From Nitratireductor soli (GTDB lineage: Bacteria > Pseudomonadota > Alphaproteobacteria > Rhizobiales > Rhizobiaceae), in contig NZ_LFVY01000003.1 in the NCBI RefSeq assembly GCF_001050155.1, positions 124,001 through 188,000 of the forward strand: a stretch of 64,000 bases of DNA, read 5' to 3'. Numbering within the stretch: the first letter of the stretch is position 1; every line of letters begins with the position of its first letter. This document shows, piece after piece, positions 51,901-61,125 of this stretch. The translations under genes were made by a program, and so were the position numbers. The notes below the pieces were generated by a model, which worked only from the letters and a program-made list of their open reading frames with translations, ran no database searches and was not told the origin of the DNA.

Positions 51901-53438
51901 TTCTCGAACCAGACATCCCAAAGACGGAGGGTTTCCCACCCGGTCAGGTTCTTCACCTTGCTCGATGCGATGATCTTCATGCCGCGGTTGCCTGATGGAA
52001 CAAGGTAAACCTGATCGGCGACACGGGCTTCCACATCAATCCAGGCCTTCTTGCGATCTTCCAGATCAGGCGAACCGACAACGCGGGAATAAGCTTCATC
52101 AAGGATCGCGTCTTCTTTCACCTGCGCGTAGTTCTTGAACACAGTGAAATAGGTGAGCGGCCCCTGTGCCGTGGAACTGGAGATCGTGATGTTCCAGCCA
52201 CCTTCACCGTCCGTTCGGCGCGCGACATTGGTCGGCCAATCGACCATCTCGATTTCAACCGCCATGCCAAGCGCCATCAACTGCTGCTGCAGAACAAGAG
52301 CCGAGTTTTCCATGAATGGGTAATTGGCGTTGGTCATGATCTTGACCTCCTCGCCCTTGTACCCGGCTTCATTCAGCAGAGCTTTTGCCTTCTCCAGATT
52401 GCCCTGGTTGTACAGATCCTTGCCGACCTCCTTCGGGTGATAGGGGCTGGACGGAAAAAGGAAGGAATGGTCGAGCTGATAGAAGCCCTCCATCGCCACA
52501 TCCAGCGTATCCTCCGCATTGATCGCGGACTGGATTGCACGGCGGACCAGAAGGTTGTTGGTCGGTGCGTTCCCGGTGTGCAGCACAGTGAACACTTTGG
52601 CGAACGGCATGACGTCGACGACCTGAATGTTCGGGTCGGCGCTCAGCCGTTCGCTTGCCTGTGCGGGGATGTTGTCGGCGACATGCATTTCTCCAGTCTG
52701 CACACCCGCTACACGTGCCGAGCCTTCGACGGCAACGCGGAATGTGATTGTGTCGAAATACGGGGTCCGCTTGCCCCCTGTGCCGATCGGGCCATCATAG
52801 TGCTCATCGGGAACGTAATCCTCGAAGCGGGCGAGCTTCACATGAGCATCCGCGACGTGCTCGACGAACTTGTACGGGCCAGTGCCGACGCCGGAGTTGG
52901 CCGCGGCTTCCGTCTCACGATCCTCTGCCGGGATCACCACCACGCGATATTGAAGCGCGGTGATCATCTCAAGGAAAAGCGGCTGTGCTTCCTTCAGAGT
53001 AATCACAAACGTATCGGGATCCGGCGCGGACAGTTGCGCGATGTTGTTCTGGACGCTTTTCCCGGGACTGATCCTCTTGTGTCGCTCGAACGACGCAAGG
53101 ACGTCGCCAGAATCCATCACGTCGCCGTTGTGGAATTTGACGCCTTTGCGCAGTTTGAACGTGTAGGTCAGGCCATCGGGCGAAACTTCAAAGCTTTCGG
53201 CCAGTTGCGGCTGCGGGACCGTGTTCCCGTCAAAGACGGTCAGCGCTTCATAGATATGCGTGGCGACGTTCGAGTCGGCCTGAGCCGTGGTGACGTGATG
53301 GTCGGGCCGGTTCAGTCTTGTTCCCAGACCCACGACCAGATCGCCACCATGAACCTGCGCTGAAACATCGTGCATATCCGCAGTGACCAACCCGCACGCC
53401 AGAACGAGCGGGACCAGACCTTGCCATAGTCGTTTCAT
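51897..53438 (-). CDS. Peptide/glutathione-type ABC transporter substrate-binding protein (SBP_bac_5)
   Basis: 513 residues with AGGAGGGGAATGA before ATG 53438. Signal peptide MKRLWQGLVPLVLACGLVTA...DVSA. DppA/GsiB-type family: ATHIYEALTVFDGNTVPQPQLAESFE, TYTFKLRKGVKFHNGDVMDSGDV, GTGPYKFVEHV, and C-terminal RLWDVWFEN. Its stop codon lies within the last bases of the MITE. It is the last gene of the ggt-dppBCDF-dppA operon. The presence of gamma-glutamyltransferase suggests glutathione or gamma-glutamyl peptides as cargo. Confidence 0.9.
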   Translation of the reverse strand: MKRLWQGLVPLVLACGLVTADMHDVSAQVHGGDLVVGLGTRLNRPDHHVTTAQADSNVATHIYEALTVFDGNTVPQPQLAESFEVSPDGLTYTFKLRKGVKFHNGDVMDSGDVLASFERHKRISPGKSVQNNIAQLSAPDPDTFVITLKEAQPLFLEMITALQYRVVVIPAEDRETEAAANSGVGTGPYKFVEHVADAHVKLARFEDYVPDEHYDGPIGTGGKRTPYFDTITFRVAVEGSARVAGVQTGEMHVADNIPAQASERLSADPNIQVVDVMPFAKVFTVLHTGNAPTNNLLVRRAIQSAINAEDTLDVAMEGFYQLDHSFLFPSSPYHPKEVGKDLYNQGNLEKAKALLNEAGYKGEEVKIMTNANYPFMENSALVLQQQLMALGMAVEIEMVDWPTNVARRTDGEGGWNITISSSTAQGPLTYFTVFKNYAQVKEDAILDEAYSRVVGSPDLEDRKKAWIDVEARVADQVYLVPSGNRGMKIIASSKVKNLTGWETLRLWDVWFEN

Positions 53439-53515
53439 TCATTCCCCTCCTGTTTTTGAAGCGCTTTCGCGGCTTCCCCTCTCCATTTTCAGCTGCTTCG
53501 CTGTCTTGTCCGCGC

Positions 53516-54508
53516 TCACTCCAGCAGGTGGCATGCCGCCTGCTGACCGTTCGCCACATGGACGAGTTCCGGTCTTTCGATTGCGCAACGAGGCATCGCT
53601 TGCGGGCATCGCGTGTGGAACGGGCACCCGCCGGGCGGATTGATCGGGTTCGGCAATTCACCCGTCAGGACCTGGCGTCCCGCACCGCGCCTCGCGACAG
53701 AACCATGTCTGGGCACGGCGGAAAGCAATGCCTGCGTGTAGGGATGTGCTGGCCTGGCGTAGACCTTGTGTTTGTCACCAATCTCGACGATGCGGCCGAG
53801 ATACATCACAGCGACCTCGTCCGAGATGTGTTTTACAACGCTGAGGTCATGGGCGACGAAGAGATAGGACAATCCCATCTCGCTCTGCAAACGCTTCAAC
53901 AGATTGATGATCTGGGCTTGCACCGAAACGTCGAGGGCGGATACGGCTTCATCGCAAACGATGAAGCGCGGGTTGGTCGCCAGCGCGCGCGCGATACCCA
54001 CCCGCTGCCTCTGCCCCCCTGAGAATTCATGTGGGAACCGTCGCGCATGGCTGGGCGAAAGACCGACGAGTTCCAGCAGTTCGGCCACCCTGTGTCGACA
54101 TGCCGCCGCCTCACTCCCCCGCACGATCAAAGGCTCGGCGATGATGCTGTCCACCCGCGCCCGGGGATTGAGCGAGCTCATCGGATCCTGGAACACGAAC
54201 TGAAGGTCGCGGCGGCGGCGGAAGAGATCTGATCCAGAGATGTTGGTGATGTCGGTGCCGTCCATCCAGATGGTGCCGTCACTTGCATTGATCAAGCGGA
54301 CAAGCAGCCTGCCAACCGTCGATTTACCGCAACCGGACTCACCGACCAGTCCCAGTGTTTTGCCTGGCGAGACGGAGAAGCTGACCCGGTCGACGGCCTT
54401 CACCGCCCCGGTCTCGCGGCGAAACAGCGTCCCGCGCGTGATGGGGAAATGCTTGCTGAGATTGTCGACTCGGATCAGGTCCGGCGGTGCCACATTTTCA
54501 ATCGACAT
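53516..54508 (-). CDS. Oligopeptide-type ABC ATPase (DppF/OppF type)
   Basis: 330 residues from ATG 54508. Walker [10 protein letters not shown] near residue 53, FVFQDPMSSLNPRARV, signature FSGGQRQRVGIARAL, Walker B FIVCDEAVSALDVS. The C-terminal oligopeptide-transporter cysteine motif is present (PFHTRCPQAMPRC). It overlaps the DppD-type gene by 11 bases. Works with DppD to power the importer. Confidence 0.92.
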   Translation of the reverse strand: MSIENVAPPDLIRVDNLSKHFPITRGTLFRRETGAVKAVDRVSFSVSPGKTLGLVGESGCGKSTVGRLLVRLINASDGTIWMDGTDITNISGSDLFRRRRDLQFVFQDPMSSLNPRARVDSIIAEPLIVRGSEAAACRHRVAELLELVGLSPSHARRFPHEFSGGQRQRVGIARALATNPRFIVCDEAVSALDVSVQAQIINLLKRLQSEMGLSYLFVAHDLSVVKHISDEVAVMYLGRIVEIGDKHKVYARPAHPYTQALLSAVPRHGSVARRGAGRQVLTGELPNPINPPGGCPFHTRCPQAMPRCAIERPELVHVANGQQAACHLLE

Positions 54509-55487
54509 CGGCCGTTTCCCTTTCGAGCAGCATGCATGCTGCTGCGTGATCTTCATGGAACGGCACCAGCCGCACAGGCCAGCTCGCACATCCGACTTGC
54601 TGCTCGCGACAACGCGGCAGGAAGCGACATCCCGAAGGCCATGCGCCGGGGGTGGGCGGCTGTCCCTCGATTGTGATCAGTTCCTCGACGTCCTCGTCCA
54701 GCGGCGGCACCGACCCGAGCAGCCCACGCGTATAGGGGTGCTGGGGGCGGGTGAAGAGATCGGCAACCGGGGCCTGCTCGACGATCCGCCCCGAATACAT
54801 CACGAGGACGCGATCGGCATATTCCGCGACCAGGCCCAGATCGTGCGTGATCAGCACGAGCGCCATGCCCCGCTCACGCCTCAACTGATCGAGCAACTCG
54901 AGGATCTGGGCCTGGATCGTCACATCCAGCGCAGTCGTCGGCTCATCGGCAACCAGCAATTTGGGCCGGCAAACGATGGCCATGGCAATCATGACGCGCT
55001 GGCGCATTCCCCCTGACAACTGGTGCGGATAAGCGCGAGCCCGCTCCTCTGAAGCGGGGATGTTCACTTCCTTCAACACATCGATGGTACGCTGCCATGC
55101 TGCATCGCGGCTCATGGATTCATGCAGCAGTATGGTTTCAACGATCTGCTGCCCCACGGTCTGCACGGGGTTGAGCGCGCTCATCGGATCCTGAAAGATC
55201 ATCCCGATCTCGTTTCCGCGCAGATGATGAAGATCCCTGGCCGGCATCGACAGGACGTTCCGGTTTTCGAACAGAACCTTTCCATGGGACGCGCGAACCG
55301 CGGGCTTGGGGAGCAACCCCATGAGCGAAAGCGCCGTCAAGCTTTTGCCGCAGCCCGACTCGCCGACAATGCCGACGAACTCTCCAGCGCGAACATCGAA
55401 GCTGATGTCCTCAACGAGGAGGTTTTGCCTGTAACGCGTCTCGGCAACGACCCGCAGCGCTTCAACTGAGAGCAATGGAGATGCCAT
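54498..55487 (-). CDS. Oligopeptide-type ABC ATPase (DppD/OppD type)
   Basis: 329 residues from ATG 55487. Walker [27 protein letters not shown], signature [15 protein letters not shown], Walker [15 protein letters not shown], and the C-terminal [15 protein letters not shown] cysteine cluster. One base separates its ATG from the DppC stop. It forms the ATPase heterodimer with the DppF-type protein. Confidence 0.92.
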   Translation of the reverse strand: MASPLLSVEALRVVAETRYRQNLLVEDISFDVRAGEFVGIVGESGCGKSLTALSLMGLLPKPAVRASHGKVLFENRNVLSMPARDLHHLRGNEIGMIFQDPMSALNPVQTVGQQIVETILLHESMSRDAAWQRTIDVLKEVNIPASEERARAYPHQLSGGMRQRVMIAMAIVCRPKLLVADEPTTALDVTIQAQILELLDQLRRERGMALVLITHDLGLVAEYADRVLVMYSGRIVEQAPVADLFTRPQHPYTRGLLGSVPPLDEDVEELITIEGQPPTPGAWPSGCRFLPRCREQQVGCASWPVRLVPFHEDHAAACMLLERETADVD

Positions 55488-55488
55488 C

Positions 55489-56385
55489 TTACATCTCCGT
55501 CGCAAGATGCGGGTCGAGGACGTCACGCAGTCCGTCGCCCAGCAAGTTGAAACCAAGGACGGCAAGCGTAATGGCAAGGCCTGGGAAAACGCTCATCCAC
55601 CAGGCTTCGATGATATACTCCCGCCCCGCCGAGATAGCGTTTCCCCACGTTGGCGCCGGTGGCGGCAGTCCGACACCAAGGTAGGACAGCGTCGCTTCCG
55701 CCAGGACCGCATAAGCGAATACGAAGGTGAGTTGCACGACCATTGCCGAAAGACAGTTCGGCAGGATGTGCACCCGCAAGATGCGCGCCGTGCTCGAACC
55801 GGCAACCTGCGCAGCCTCTATGAACTGCTGTTCTCGCACGACAAGCGTGCTGCTTCGCACGATGCGTGCCGTGCGCGGAATATAGGAGATCGCCAGCGCA
55901 ATCACGACATTGAACAGCGAAGGCCCGAGCGCCGCCGTGATGGCGATGGCAAGCAGCATGGCGGGGAATGCCATGAAGGCGTCCATGACGCGCATCATGA
56001 TGTTGTCGAGGCTGCGCACATAGCCGGCAATCGCGCCGATCAACGCACCGCCAACCCCGGAGATGAGCACAACCATCAGCCCGACAAAGAGAGACATCTG
56101 CGAGCCGACGGCAACGCGGGTGAAGTTGTCCCGGCCGAAATTGTCCGTACCAAACCAGTTTTGGGCGGTCGGCGGGGACAGTCGGTTACGCAAATTCATC
56201 GCCGTCGCGTCATAGGGGCTCAGCCAGACGCCAAGCACCCCCATCACGACCAGCAGGACGACAATTGCCAGCCCAACCACGAAGGCCGGGCTTCGCAGAA
56301 ACCGTTGGACGAGGAGTGCGCGTGGCGAGGGCATCGCGGCGCGGGTCATCTGTGTGTCGGTCAAAGATGCAGCCACATTCGCCAT
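55489..56385 (-). CDS. Oligopeptide-type ABC permease (DppC type)
   Basis: 298 residues, six predicted membrane segments. N-terminal SPYDATAMNLRNRLSPPTAQNW, then FGTDNFGRDNFTRVAVGSQMSL, is the DppC hallmark. EAA loop: FIEAAQVAGSSTARILRVHILP. C-terminal LNLLGDGLRDVLDP-like ending (FNLLGDGLRDVLDPHL). It starts three bases after the DppB stop. Confidence 0.92.
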   Translation of the reverse strand: MANVAASLTDTQMTRAAMPSPRALLVQRFLRSPAFVVGLAIVVLLVVMGVLGVWLSPYDATAMNLRNRLSPPTAQNWFGTDNFGRDNFTRVAVGSQMSLFVGLMVVLISGVGGALIGAIAGYVRSLDNIMMRVMDAFMAFPAMLLAIAITAALGPSLFNVVIALAISYIPRTARIVRSSTLVVREQQFIEAAQVAGSSTARILRVHILPNCLSAMVVQLTFVFAYAVLAEATLSYLGVGLPPPAPTWGNAISAGREYIIEAWWMSVFPGLAITLAVLGFNLLGDGLRDVLDPHLATEM

Positions 56386-56388
56386 GGA

Positions 56389-57333
56389 TCAGGTCTGCCT
56401 GATGCGAGGGTCGAGATAGGCATAGGAGATGTCCACCAGCAGATTGATGAAGACGAATGCGGCCGCGACGAACAGAAGCGATCCCTGAATCAGCGGATAA
56501 TCTCGTGTGAGAATGGCCTGGACGATCAGGCGGCCGAGCCCCGGGATCGAAAACACCTGCTCGACCACAACCGCCCCTGTCACGATCATTCCAAACAGCA
56601 GACCGATGACGGTGACGATCGGCACCAAGGCATTGCGCATGGCATGGCGCAGCATGACGCGAAGCTCGGAACCTCCCTTGGCCCGCGCCGTCCGCACGAA
56701 ATCCTTATGCATCATTTCCAGCATCTCGGAGCGGGTTATGCGCGTTAGCAGGCCCATCTGCATCGTTCCAAGAACCAGTGCGGGCATGGTCATCGAGCGT
56801 ATCCAGCCCGTTACGCTCTCGCCTGGCGAGACATAGCCACCGCTCGGGAACCAACCGAGGTGAACGGAAAAATAGAGGATGCCCATGATACCGATCCAAA
56901 AATTCGGCACAGAGACCCCAAGCAGCGCGGTACCCATGATGCCGAGGTCCAGAAAGCTTCCCCTGTACCGTGCTGCGACAGCACCCATGACAATGCTGAT
57001 CGGCACTGCAATCAGCATCGAATAGACAGCGAGCGAAAGCGTGATCGGTATCCGTTCATGGATGAGACTGGCCACGTCCGCACGCAGCGTGTAGCTGCGG
57101 CCGAGGTCGCCTTGAAGCAGCGCGACGTACCAGTCGAACAGCCTGACTAGCGGTGGCTGATCGAGACCTAGTTCGTGACGAAGCTGCTCGATCTCCTCAA
57201 CTGACGCATCAGCGCCGGCCATGGAATGCGCCGGATCACCCGGCACGATCTGCATCAGCAGAAACGCGAGCAGGCTGACCAGCAACAGAACCGGGATTGC
57301 CGCGAGGAGCCGGCGAGCGACATAGCCGGTCAT
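56389..57333 (-). CDS. Oligopeptide-type ABC permease (DppB type)
   Basis: 314 residues from ATG 57333 (GTG 57342 possible). Six predicted membrane segments. DppB features: YVARRLLAAIPVLLLVSLLAF at the start, MQIVPGDPAHSMAG, LGLDQPPLVRLFDWYVALLQGDLGRSY, EAA loop DFVRTARAKGGSELRVMLRHA. It lies 126 bases downstream of the ggt stop; that gap has no recognised signal. It forms the channel with DppC. Confidence 0.92.
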   Translation of the reverse strand: MTGYVARRLLAAIPVLLLVSLLAFLLMQIVPGDPAHSMAGADASVEEIEQLRHELGLDQPPLVRLFDWYVALLQGDLGRSYTLRADVASLIHERIPITLSLAVYSMLIAVPISIVMGAVAARYRGSFLDLGIMGTALLGVSVPNFWIGIMGILYFSVHLGWFPSGGYVSPGESVTGWIRSMTMPALVLGTMQMGLLTRITRSEMLEMMHKDFVRTARAKGGSELRVMLRHAMRNALVPIVTVIGLLFGMIVTGAVVVEQVFSIPGLGRLIVQAILTRDYPLIQGSLLFVAAAFVFINLLVDISYAYLDPRIRQT

Positions 57334-57459
57334 GCGCCGCACTTTCCATCACCGCCACAGGGCGCACCACCGGCGCGCTGTGGTCCGCGACCATCCATTG
57401 CGCAGGGCATCCCGCTGTCCTTGGGTGAGTGCGGATCTTGGACGATTTGCATCACCTGA

Positions 57460-59178
57460 TCAGATCCCGATTGCCATGGCTGGCTTCAAGACATTCACCC
57501 CGGCGTGCAGGACATTGTCCTCATCCACGAGAATGCCGTTCGGACGCCCAAAGTAGCTGGACGAAAAGCTCTCTTCCAACGCGACGATCTCGTGGCCCAT
57601 CTGCCGCAGTTTTTCGATGTGCTCTTCCCCTACCCGTCGGTCGATTTCGGTTCGGCGGCTTTCCGAATGCAGACGCGGCGTGTTCAATGCTTCCTGCGGG
57701 CGCATGCCATGGTCGATGATGTTCACAATCGAATGGATAAGGGCGGAGATCACCCGACGACCACCCGGTGCCCCGATCGTCAGGAAAGGACGACCGTTCT
57801 TCAGAAGGATCGTCGGGGCGCCGGCAGTCATGATGCGGCGTCCCGGATGAAGCGAATTGACCCGCCCCGGAACCGGGTCGAACCACATGGTTCCATTGTT
57901 GAGGATGACACCCGTATCCTTGGCGATGACGCAGGAACCGCAATGCAGCCCCAGCGTCGAGACAAGGGAAACCATGTTCCGGTCCTTGTCGATCACGGTC
58001 AGATGCGTCGTGTTTCCCTCATTCGTGACGCTTCCCGGCAACCTTGCCTCGCTGGCGTCAGGTTCGAACGCCCACGCATTACCGGCAGTCGCGCCCGGAT
58101 CAGCCCGCCCAAGGTCGATCGTTCCACGCCGTTCACTCGCGAACGCCTTGGACAGCATCCCGTCCAGGGGCACATCGGCATGGTCCTTGTCCGCGAGATG
58201 CGCGAACCGATCCTGAAAAGCCCGCCGCTGCGCTTCTGCGATCACATGCAGTTCTTCGATGCTACCGGCAGCCATTGAGGACATGTCAAAGCCCTCAAGA
58301 ATGTTGAGCGCCTCCAGCACGGTGGGAAATCCGGTATTCTCCATGCCGCCAATGACGTCGAAGTCGCGATATCGACCTCTGATAGGCTCATCAAAGAAGC
58401 GCGTCCGGTAGTTTGCCAAGTCCTCGTACGTGACGAGACCGCCGTTGGCCTCCATATCACGGGCGATCAACTCTGCGACGCGGCCTCGATAGAACGCATC
58501 GGCGCCACCTTGAGCGATGTCCCTGAGGCTGCGCGCAAGGTCTGGCTGCTTCAACCTGTCGGCCGGAGAGCTGAGCATCGGCGCGCGATACGGGTATTTT
58601 CCGTCACGGAAAAGCACGCGTCGGCTCTCCGGGAACTGGAACAACCGGTCCTGGTTCACCGCCAGACCGAGAGCGATGTACCAATCGAGAAGATAACCGT
58701 CTTCGGCATAGTGAATTGCGGGTGCGAGGACCTCATCCCGCTTCATCGCGCCAAACCGCTCGAGCGCCTCCATCAGGCACGCAGGCATTCCGGGTACGGC
58801 GATCGACTTGTAGCCGGTCTGGTTGGCATCCTCCTCGACCTCCGGCCAGCTGTAGATCCCCGCAGTCTTCCCGCCTGGCGCGACCTTGAACTGATCGGGC
58901 CTTGTCTTGCCGGGCAAGCTGCCGGCACCATCGATGACGTAAGTCCTGCCGGATGCCGCCTCGTGGTAAACCAGCACCGCGATACCGCCGAGACCGCTGT
59001 TGAAGGGTTCGACGACGCCGACGGCGAAACCCGCTGCAACGGCCGCATCGATGGCATTGCCGCCGCGGCGAAGCATCTCGATACCCGCCTCGGATGCCTG
59101 CGGATACATCGTCGCCACGATCCCCTCGGCAGACACGACCTCGGTCTTGCCGATCAGCCACTCGCTCTTCTGCGTCAT
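57460..59178 (-). CDS. ggt: Gamma-glutamyltransferase
   Basis: 572 residues, usual size for the Ntn-hydrolase proenzyme. N-terminal ASEAGIEMLRRGGNAIDAA and NSGLGGIAVLVY. The self-cleavage site with nucleophilic Thr is in NEGNTTHLTVIDKD, near residue 397. Substrate and oxyanion residues lie in NNGTMWFDPVPGR and in TIGAPGGRRVISAL. There is no signal peptide, so it should act in the cytoplasm after import. It hydrolyses or transfers the gamma-glutamyl group of glutathione-like compounds. First gene of the importer operon; divergent from the MaoC gene. Confidence 0.9.
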   Translation of the reverse strand: MTQKSEWLIGKTEVVSAEGIVATMYPQASEAGIEMLRRGGNAIDAAVAAGFAVGVVEPFNSGLGGIAVLVYHEAASGRTYVIDGAGSLPGKTRPDQFKVAPGGKTAGIYSWPEVEEDANQTGYKSIAVPGMPACLMEALERFGAMKRDEVLAPAIHYAEDGYLLDWYIALGLAVNQDRLFQFPESRRVLFRDGKYPYRAPMLSSPADRLKQPDLARSLRDIAQGGADAFYRGRVAELIARDMEANGGLVTYEDLANYRTRFFDEPIRGRYRDFDVIGGMENTGFPTVLEALNILEGFDMSSMAAGSIEELHVIAEAQRRAFQDRFAHLADKDHADVPLDGMLSKAFASERRGTIDLGRADPGATAGNAWAFEPDASEARLPGSVTNEGNTTHLTVIDKDRNMVSLVSTLGLHCGSCVIAKDTGVILNNGTMWFDPVPGRVNSLHPGRRIMTAGAPTILLKNGRPFLTIGAPGGRRVISALIHSIVNIIDHGMRPQEALNTPRLHSESRRTEIDRRVGEEHIEKLRQMGHEIVALEESFSSSYFGRPNGILVDEDNVLHAGVNVLKPAMAIGI

Positions 59179-59247
59179 CGTCCCCCCGACTTCATGCCCA
59201 CCGCCGTACCGGCGTCACCCGTACTGCAAAGACTTCCTTCTCGCCTC

Positions 59248-59297
59248 TTGACAAGGTAGGCCCATCGCGATGCATATGTCCAGACAAAAGTTATAAC
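59248..59297 (+). promoter_or_regulatory. Candidate promoter and operator of the MaoC-CaiB operon
   Basis: TTGACA (59248-59253) and TGCATA (59271-59276) are 17 bases apart, a good sigma-70-type pair. Directly downstream are TGTCCAGACA (59278-59287) and the perfect palindrome GTTATAAC (59290-59297), which could bind the GntR/UTRA regulator encoded at 61126. The gap also serves the divergent ggt operon. Confidence 0.45.
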
Positions 59298-59314
59298 GAA
59301 CAAATGAGGACGCT

Positions 59315-59833
59315 GTGAGCACTGGGGGCGGGACGAGAACGCGACGACTGGCAGCGAGGTATGGCCGTTACCTGGAGGAATTCTCGGTCGGCGATGTCTA
59401 CGAGCACTTTCCCGGACGCACGATCACCGAGGCTGACAACATACAGATGTCGCTTCTGACGATGAACCAGCACCCATTGCATTGCGACGCAGCCTATGCG
59501 GCAACCACCGAATTCGGACGCCCGCTGGTCAACAGCGGCCTGTCGCTGGCGGTGGTCTTGGGAATAACGGTTGCTGACGTCAGCGGCAAAGCGGTCGCCA
59601 ATCTCGGCTGGAAGGAAATCAACCTCACTGGCCCCGTTTTTTGCGGCGATACGCTCCGGGCCGAGTCCCAAGTTCTTGACGTTCGCCCGTCACGCAGCCG
59701 ACCGGGACATGGGATCGTCACTGTCCAGACGCGTGCCGTCAATCAGCATGGAACGCCTGTAATGGACTTCATCCGTAGCTGTCTCGTTCCCAGCCAGAGC
59801 GCATCCATCGGCCACGGTGGATCCGAAACATGA
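59315..59833 (+). CDS. MaoC-type (R)-hydratase domain protein
   Basis: 172 residues from GTG 59315. Hot-dog fold MaoC family: YLEEFSVGDVYEHFPGRTITEAD, the catalytic Asp/His region MNQHPLHCDAAYAATTEFGRP, SGLSLAVVLGITVADVSGKA. Closest in style to mesaconyl-CoA/itaconyl-CoA hydratase-type proteins. It would hydrate an unsaturated acyl-CoA made by the CoA-transferase that overlaps its 3' end by four bases, giving the substrate for the CitE-type lyase at 50733. Confidence 0.83.
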   Translation: MSTGGGTRTRRLAARYGRYLEEFSVGDVYEHFPGRTITEADNIQMSLLTMNQHPLHCDAAYAATTEFGRPLVNSGLSLAVVLGITVADVSGKAVANLGWKEINLTGPVFCGDTLRAESQVLDVRPSRSRPGHGIVTVQTRAVNQHGTPVMDFIRSCLVPSQSASIGHGGSET

Positions 59834-61056
59834 AAGCGACGACACCCGTGGAAGAAAGGCGGACATCAGGACCGCTGGCCGGACTGCGCATCCTTGCAAT
59901 CGAGCAGTACGGAGCGGGCCCCTTCGGCACCCAGCATCTTGCCGACCTGGGCGCCGAAGTCGTCAAGATTGAGAACTTCCGGGAAGGCGGCGATGTCTCG
60001 CGCCTGGTCGGCCCTCATTTTCTGTCGCCCGGCGACAGCTATTTTTACCAGGCATTCAACCGCAACAAGCGCTCCATCGGCCTCGACCTGAAACACCCGG
60101 ATGGGCTGGCTGTCCTTCGAAAACTCGTCGCCGGGTGCGATGCCGTCTTCAACAATCTGCGTGGTGATCTGCCGGCTCGGTTGGGCCTCGATTACGCGTC
60201 TTTGTCAAACATCCGCAAGGATATCGTGTGCGTGCATCTTTCCGCCTACGGGCGCGAGGGCAGCCGCGCGGCATGGCCGGGCTATGACTATCTCATGCAA
60301 GCCGAGGCAGGTTACCTCAGTCTGACCGGCGAGCCCGAGTCATATCCCGCGCGCATGGGGCTTTCGATTATCGATCTGATGACCGGAACGACAGCCGCGA
60401 TGGCGCTTCTGGCGGGTGTCGTGGAGGCAAGAAGCACGGGCCACGGACGCGATCATGACGTCAGTCTCTTCGATGTCGCAATCCACAACCTCGGATATCT
60501 TGCGACATGGTATCTGGAGACCGGCCACCAGACCAAGCGGCTGCCGCGTTCTGCGCATCCTTCCCTGACCCCCAGCCAGCTTTACAAGACGAAGGATGGC
60601 TGGATCTTCCTCATGTGCAACAAGGAAAAATTCTGGCAAGCGCTCACGCAAGCGCTTTGTCGGCCCGACCTGGCGGTGGATCCGCGGTTTGCCGGCTTCT
60701 CCGCGCGTCTGAAACACCGCGACACACTGACAGACATTCTGGATGGGGATCTCCAACAGCGAAGCACCGCCGAATGGGTCAAGCTCTTTGCCGGCAGGGT
60801 GCCGTGCGCACCGGTGAACGATATCGTGCAGGCGCTCGACAGTGATTTCGTCAGAGAGCGCAACACGATCGACGCTTTCACGCATCCCGAAGCAGGCATC
60901 GTGCGGAGCCCCGCAAGTCCAGTGCGGGTGCGTGAACAAGAGCGGCCACTGCGCGCAGCTCCGGCGTTGGGTGAATATACCGACGAAGCTCTGACATCCG
61001 CAGGCTTCAGCATCGATGAAATCGCACACCTCAGGTCAGCAGGTGCAATTCAGTGA
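59830..61056 (+). CDS. CaiB/BaiF-type (class III) CoA-transferase
   Basis: 408 residues; ATG 59830 overlaps the MaoC stop. Family hallmark LRILAIEQYGAGPFGTQHLADLGAEVVKIE, then NRNKRSIGLDLKHPDGLAVL, and YGREGSRAAWPGYDYLMQAEAG with the catalytic Asp. It activates a dicarboxylic or other acid by CoA transfer. With MaoC and CitE types it matches the Ict-Ich-Ccl set of itaconate degradation in Pseudomonas and Yersinia. It is the second CaiB enzyme of the window and is distinct from the one at 39228. Confidence 0.9.
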   Translation: MKATTPVEERRTSGPLAGLRILAIEQYGAGPFGTQHLADLGAEVVKIENFREGGDVSRLVGPHFLSPGDSYFYQAFNRNKRSIGLDLKHPDGLAVLRKLVAGCDAVFNNLRGDLPARLGLDYASLSNIRKDIVCVHLSAYGREGSRAAWPGYDYLMQAEAGYLSLTGEPESYPARMGLSIIDLMTGTTAAMALLAGVVEARSTGHGRDHDVSLFDVAIHNLGYLATWYLETGHQTKRLPRSAHPSLTPSQLYKTKDGWIFLMCNKEKFWQALTQALCRPDLAVDPRFAGFSARLKHRDTLTDILDGDLQQRSTAEWVKLFAGRVPCAPVNDIVQALDSDFVRERNTIDAFTHPEAGIVRSPASPVRVREQERPLRAAPALGEYTDEALTSAGFSIDEIAHLRSAGAIQ

Positions 61057-61125
61057 GTTTCAAAGCGCCATGGTGCGGTTAGCGTCGGGGATGCTATAGG
61101 GATGGCAGGCTGGAGAAGAGGACGC

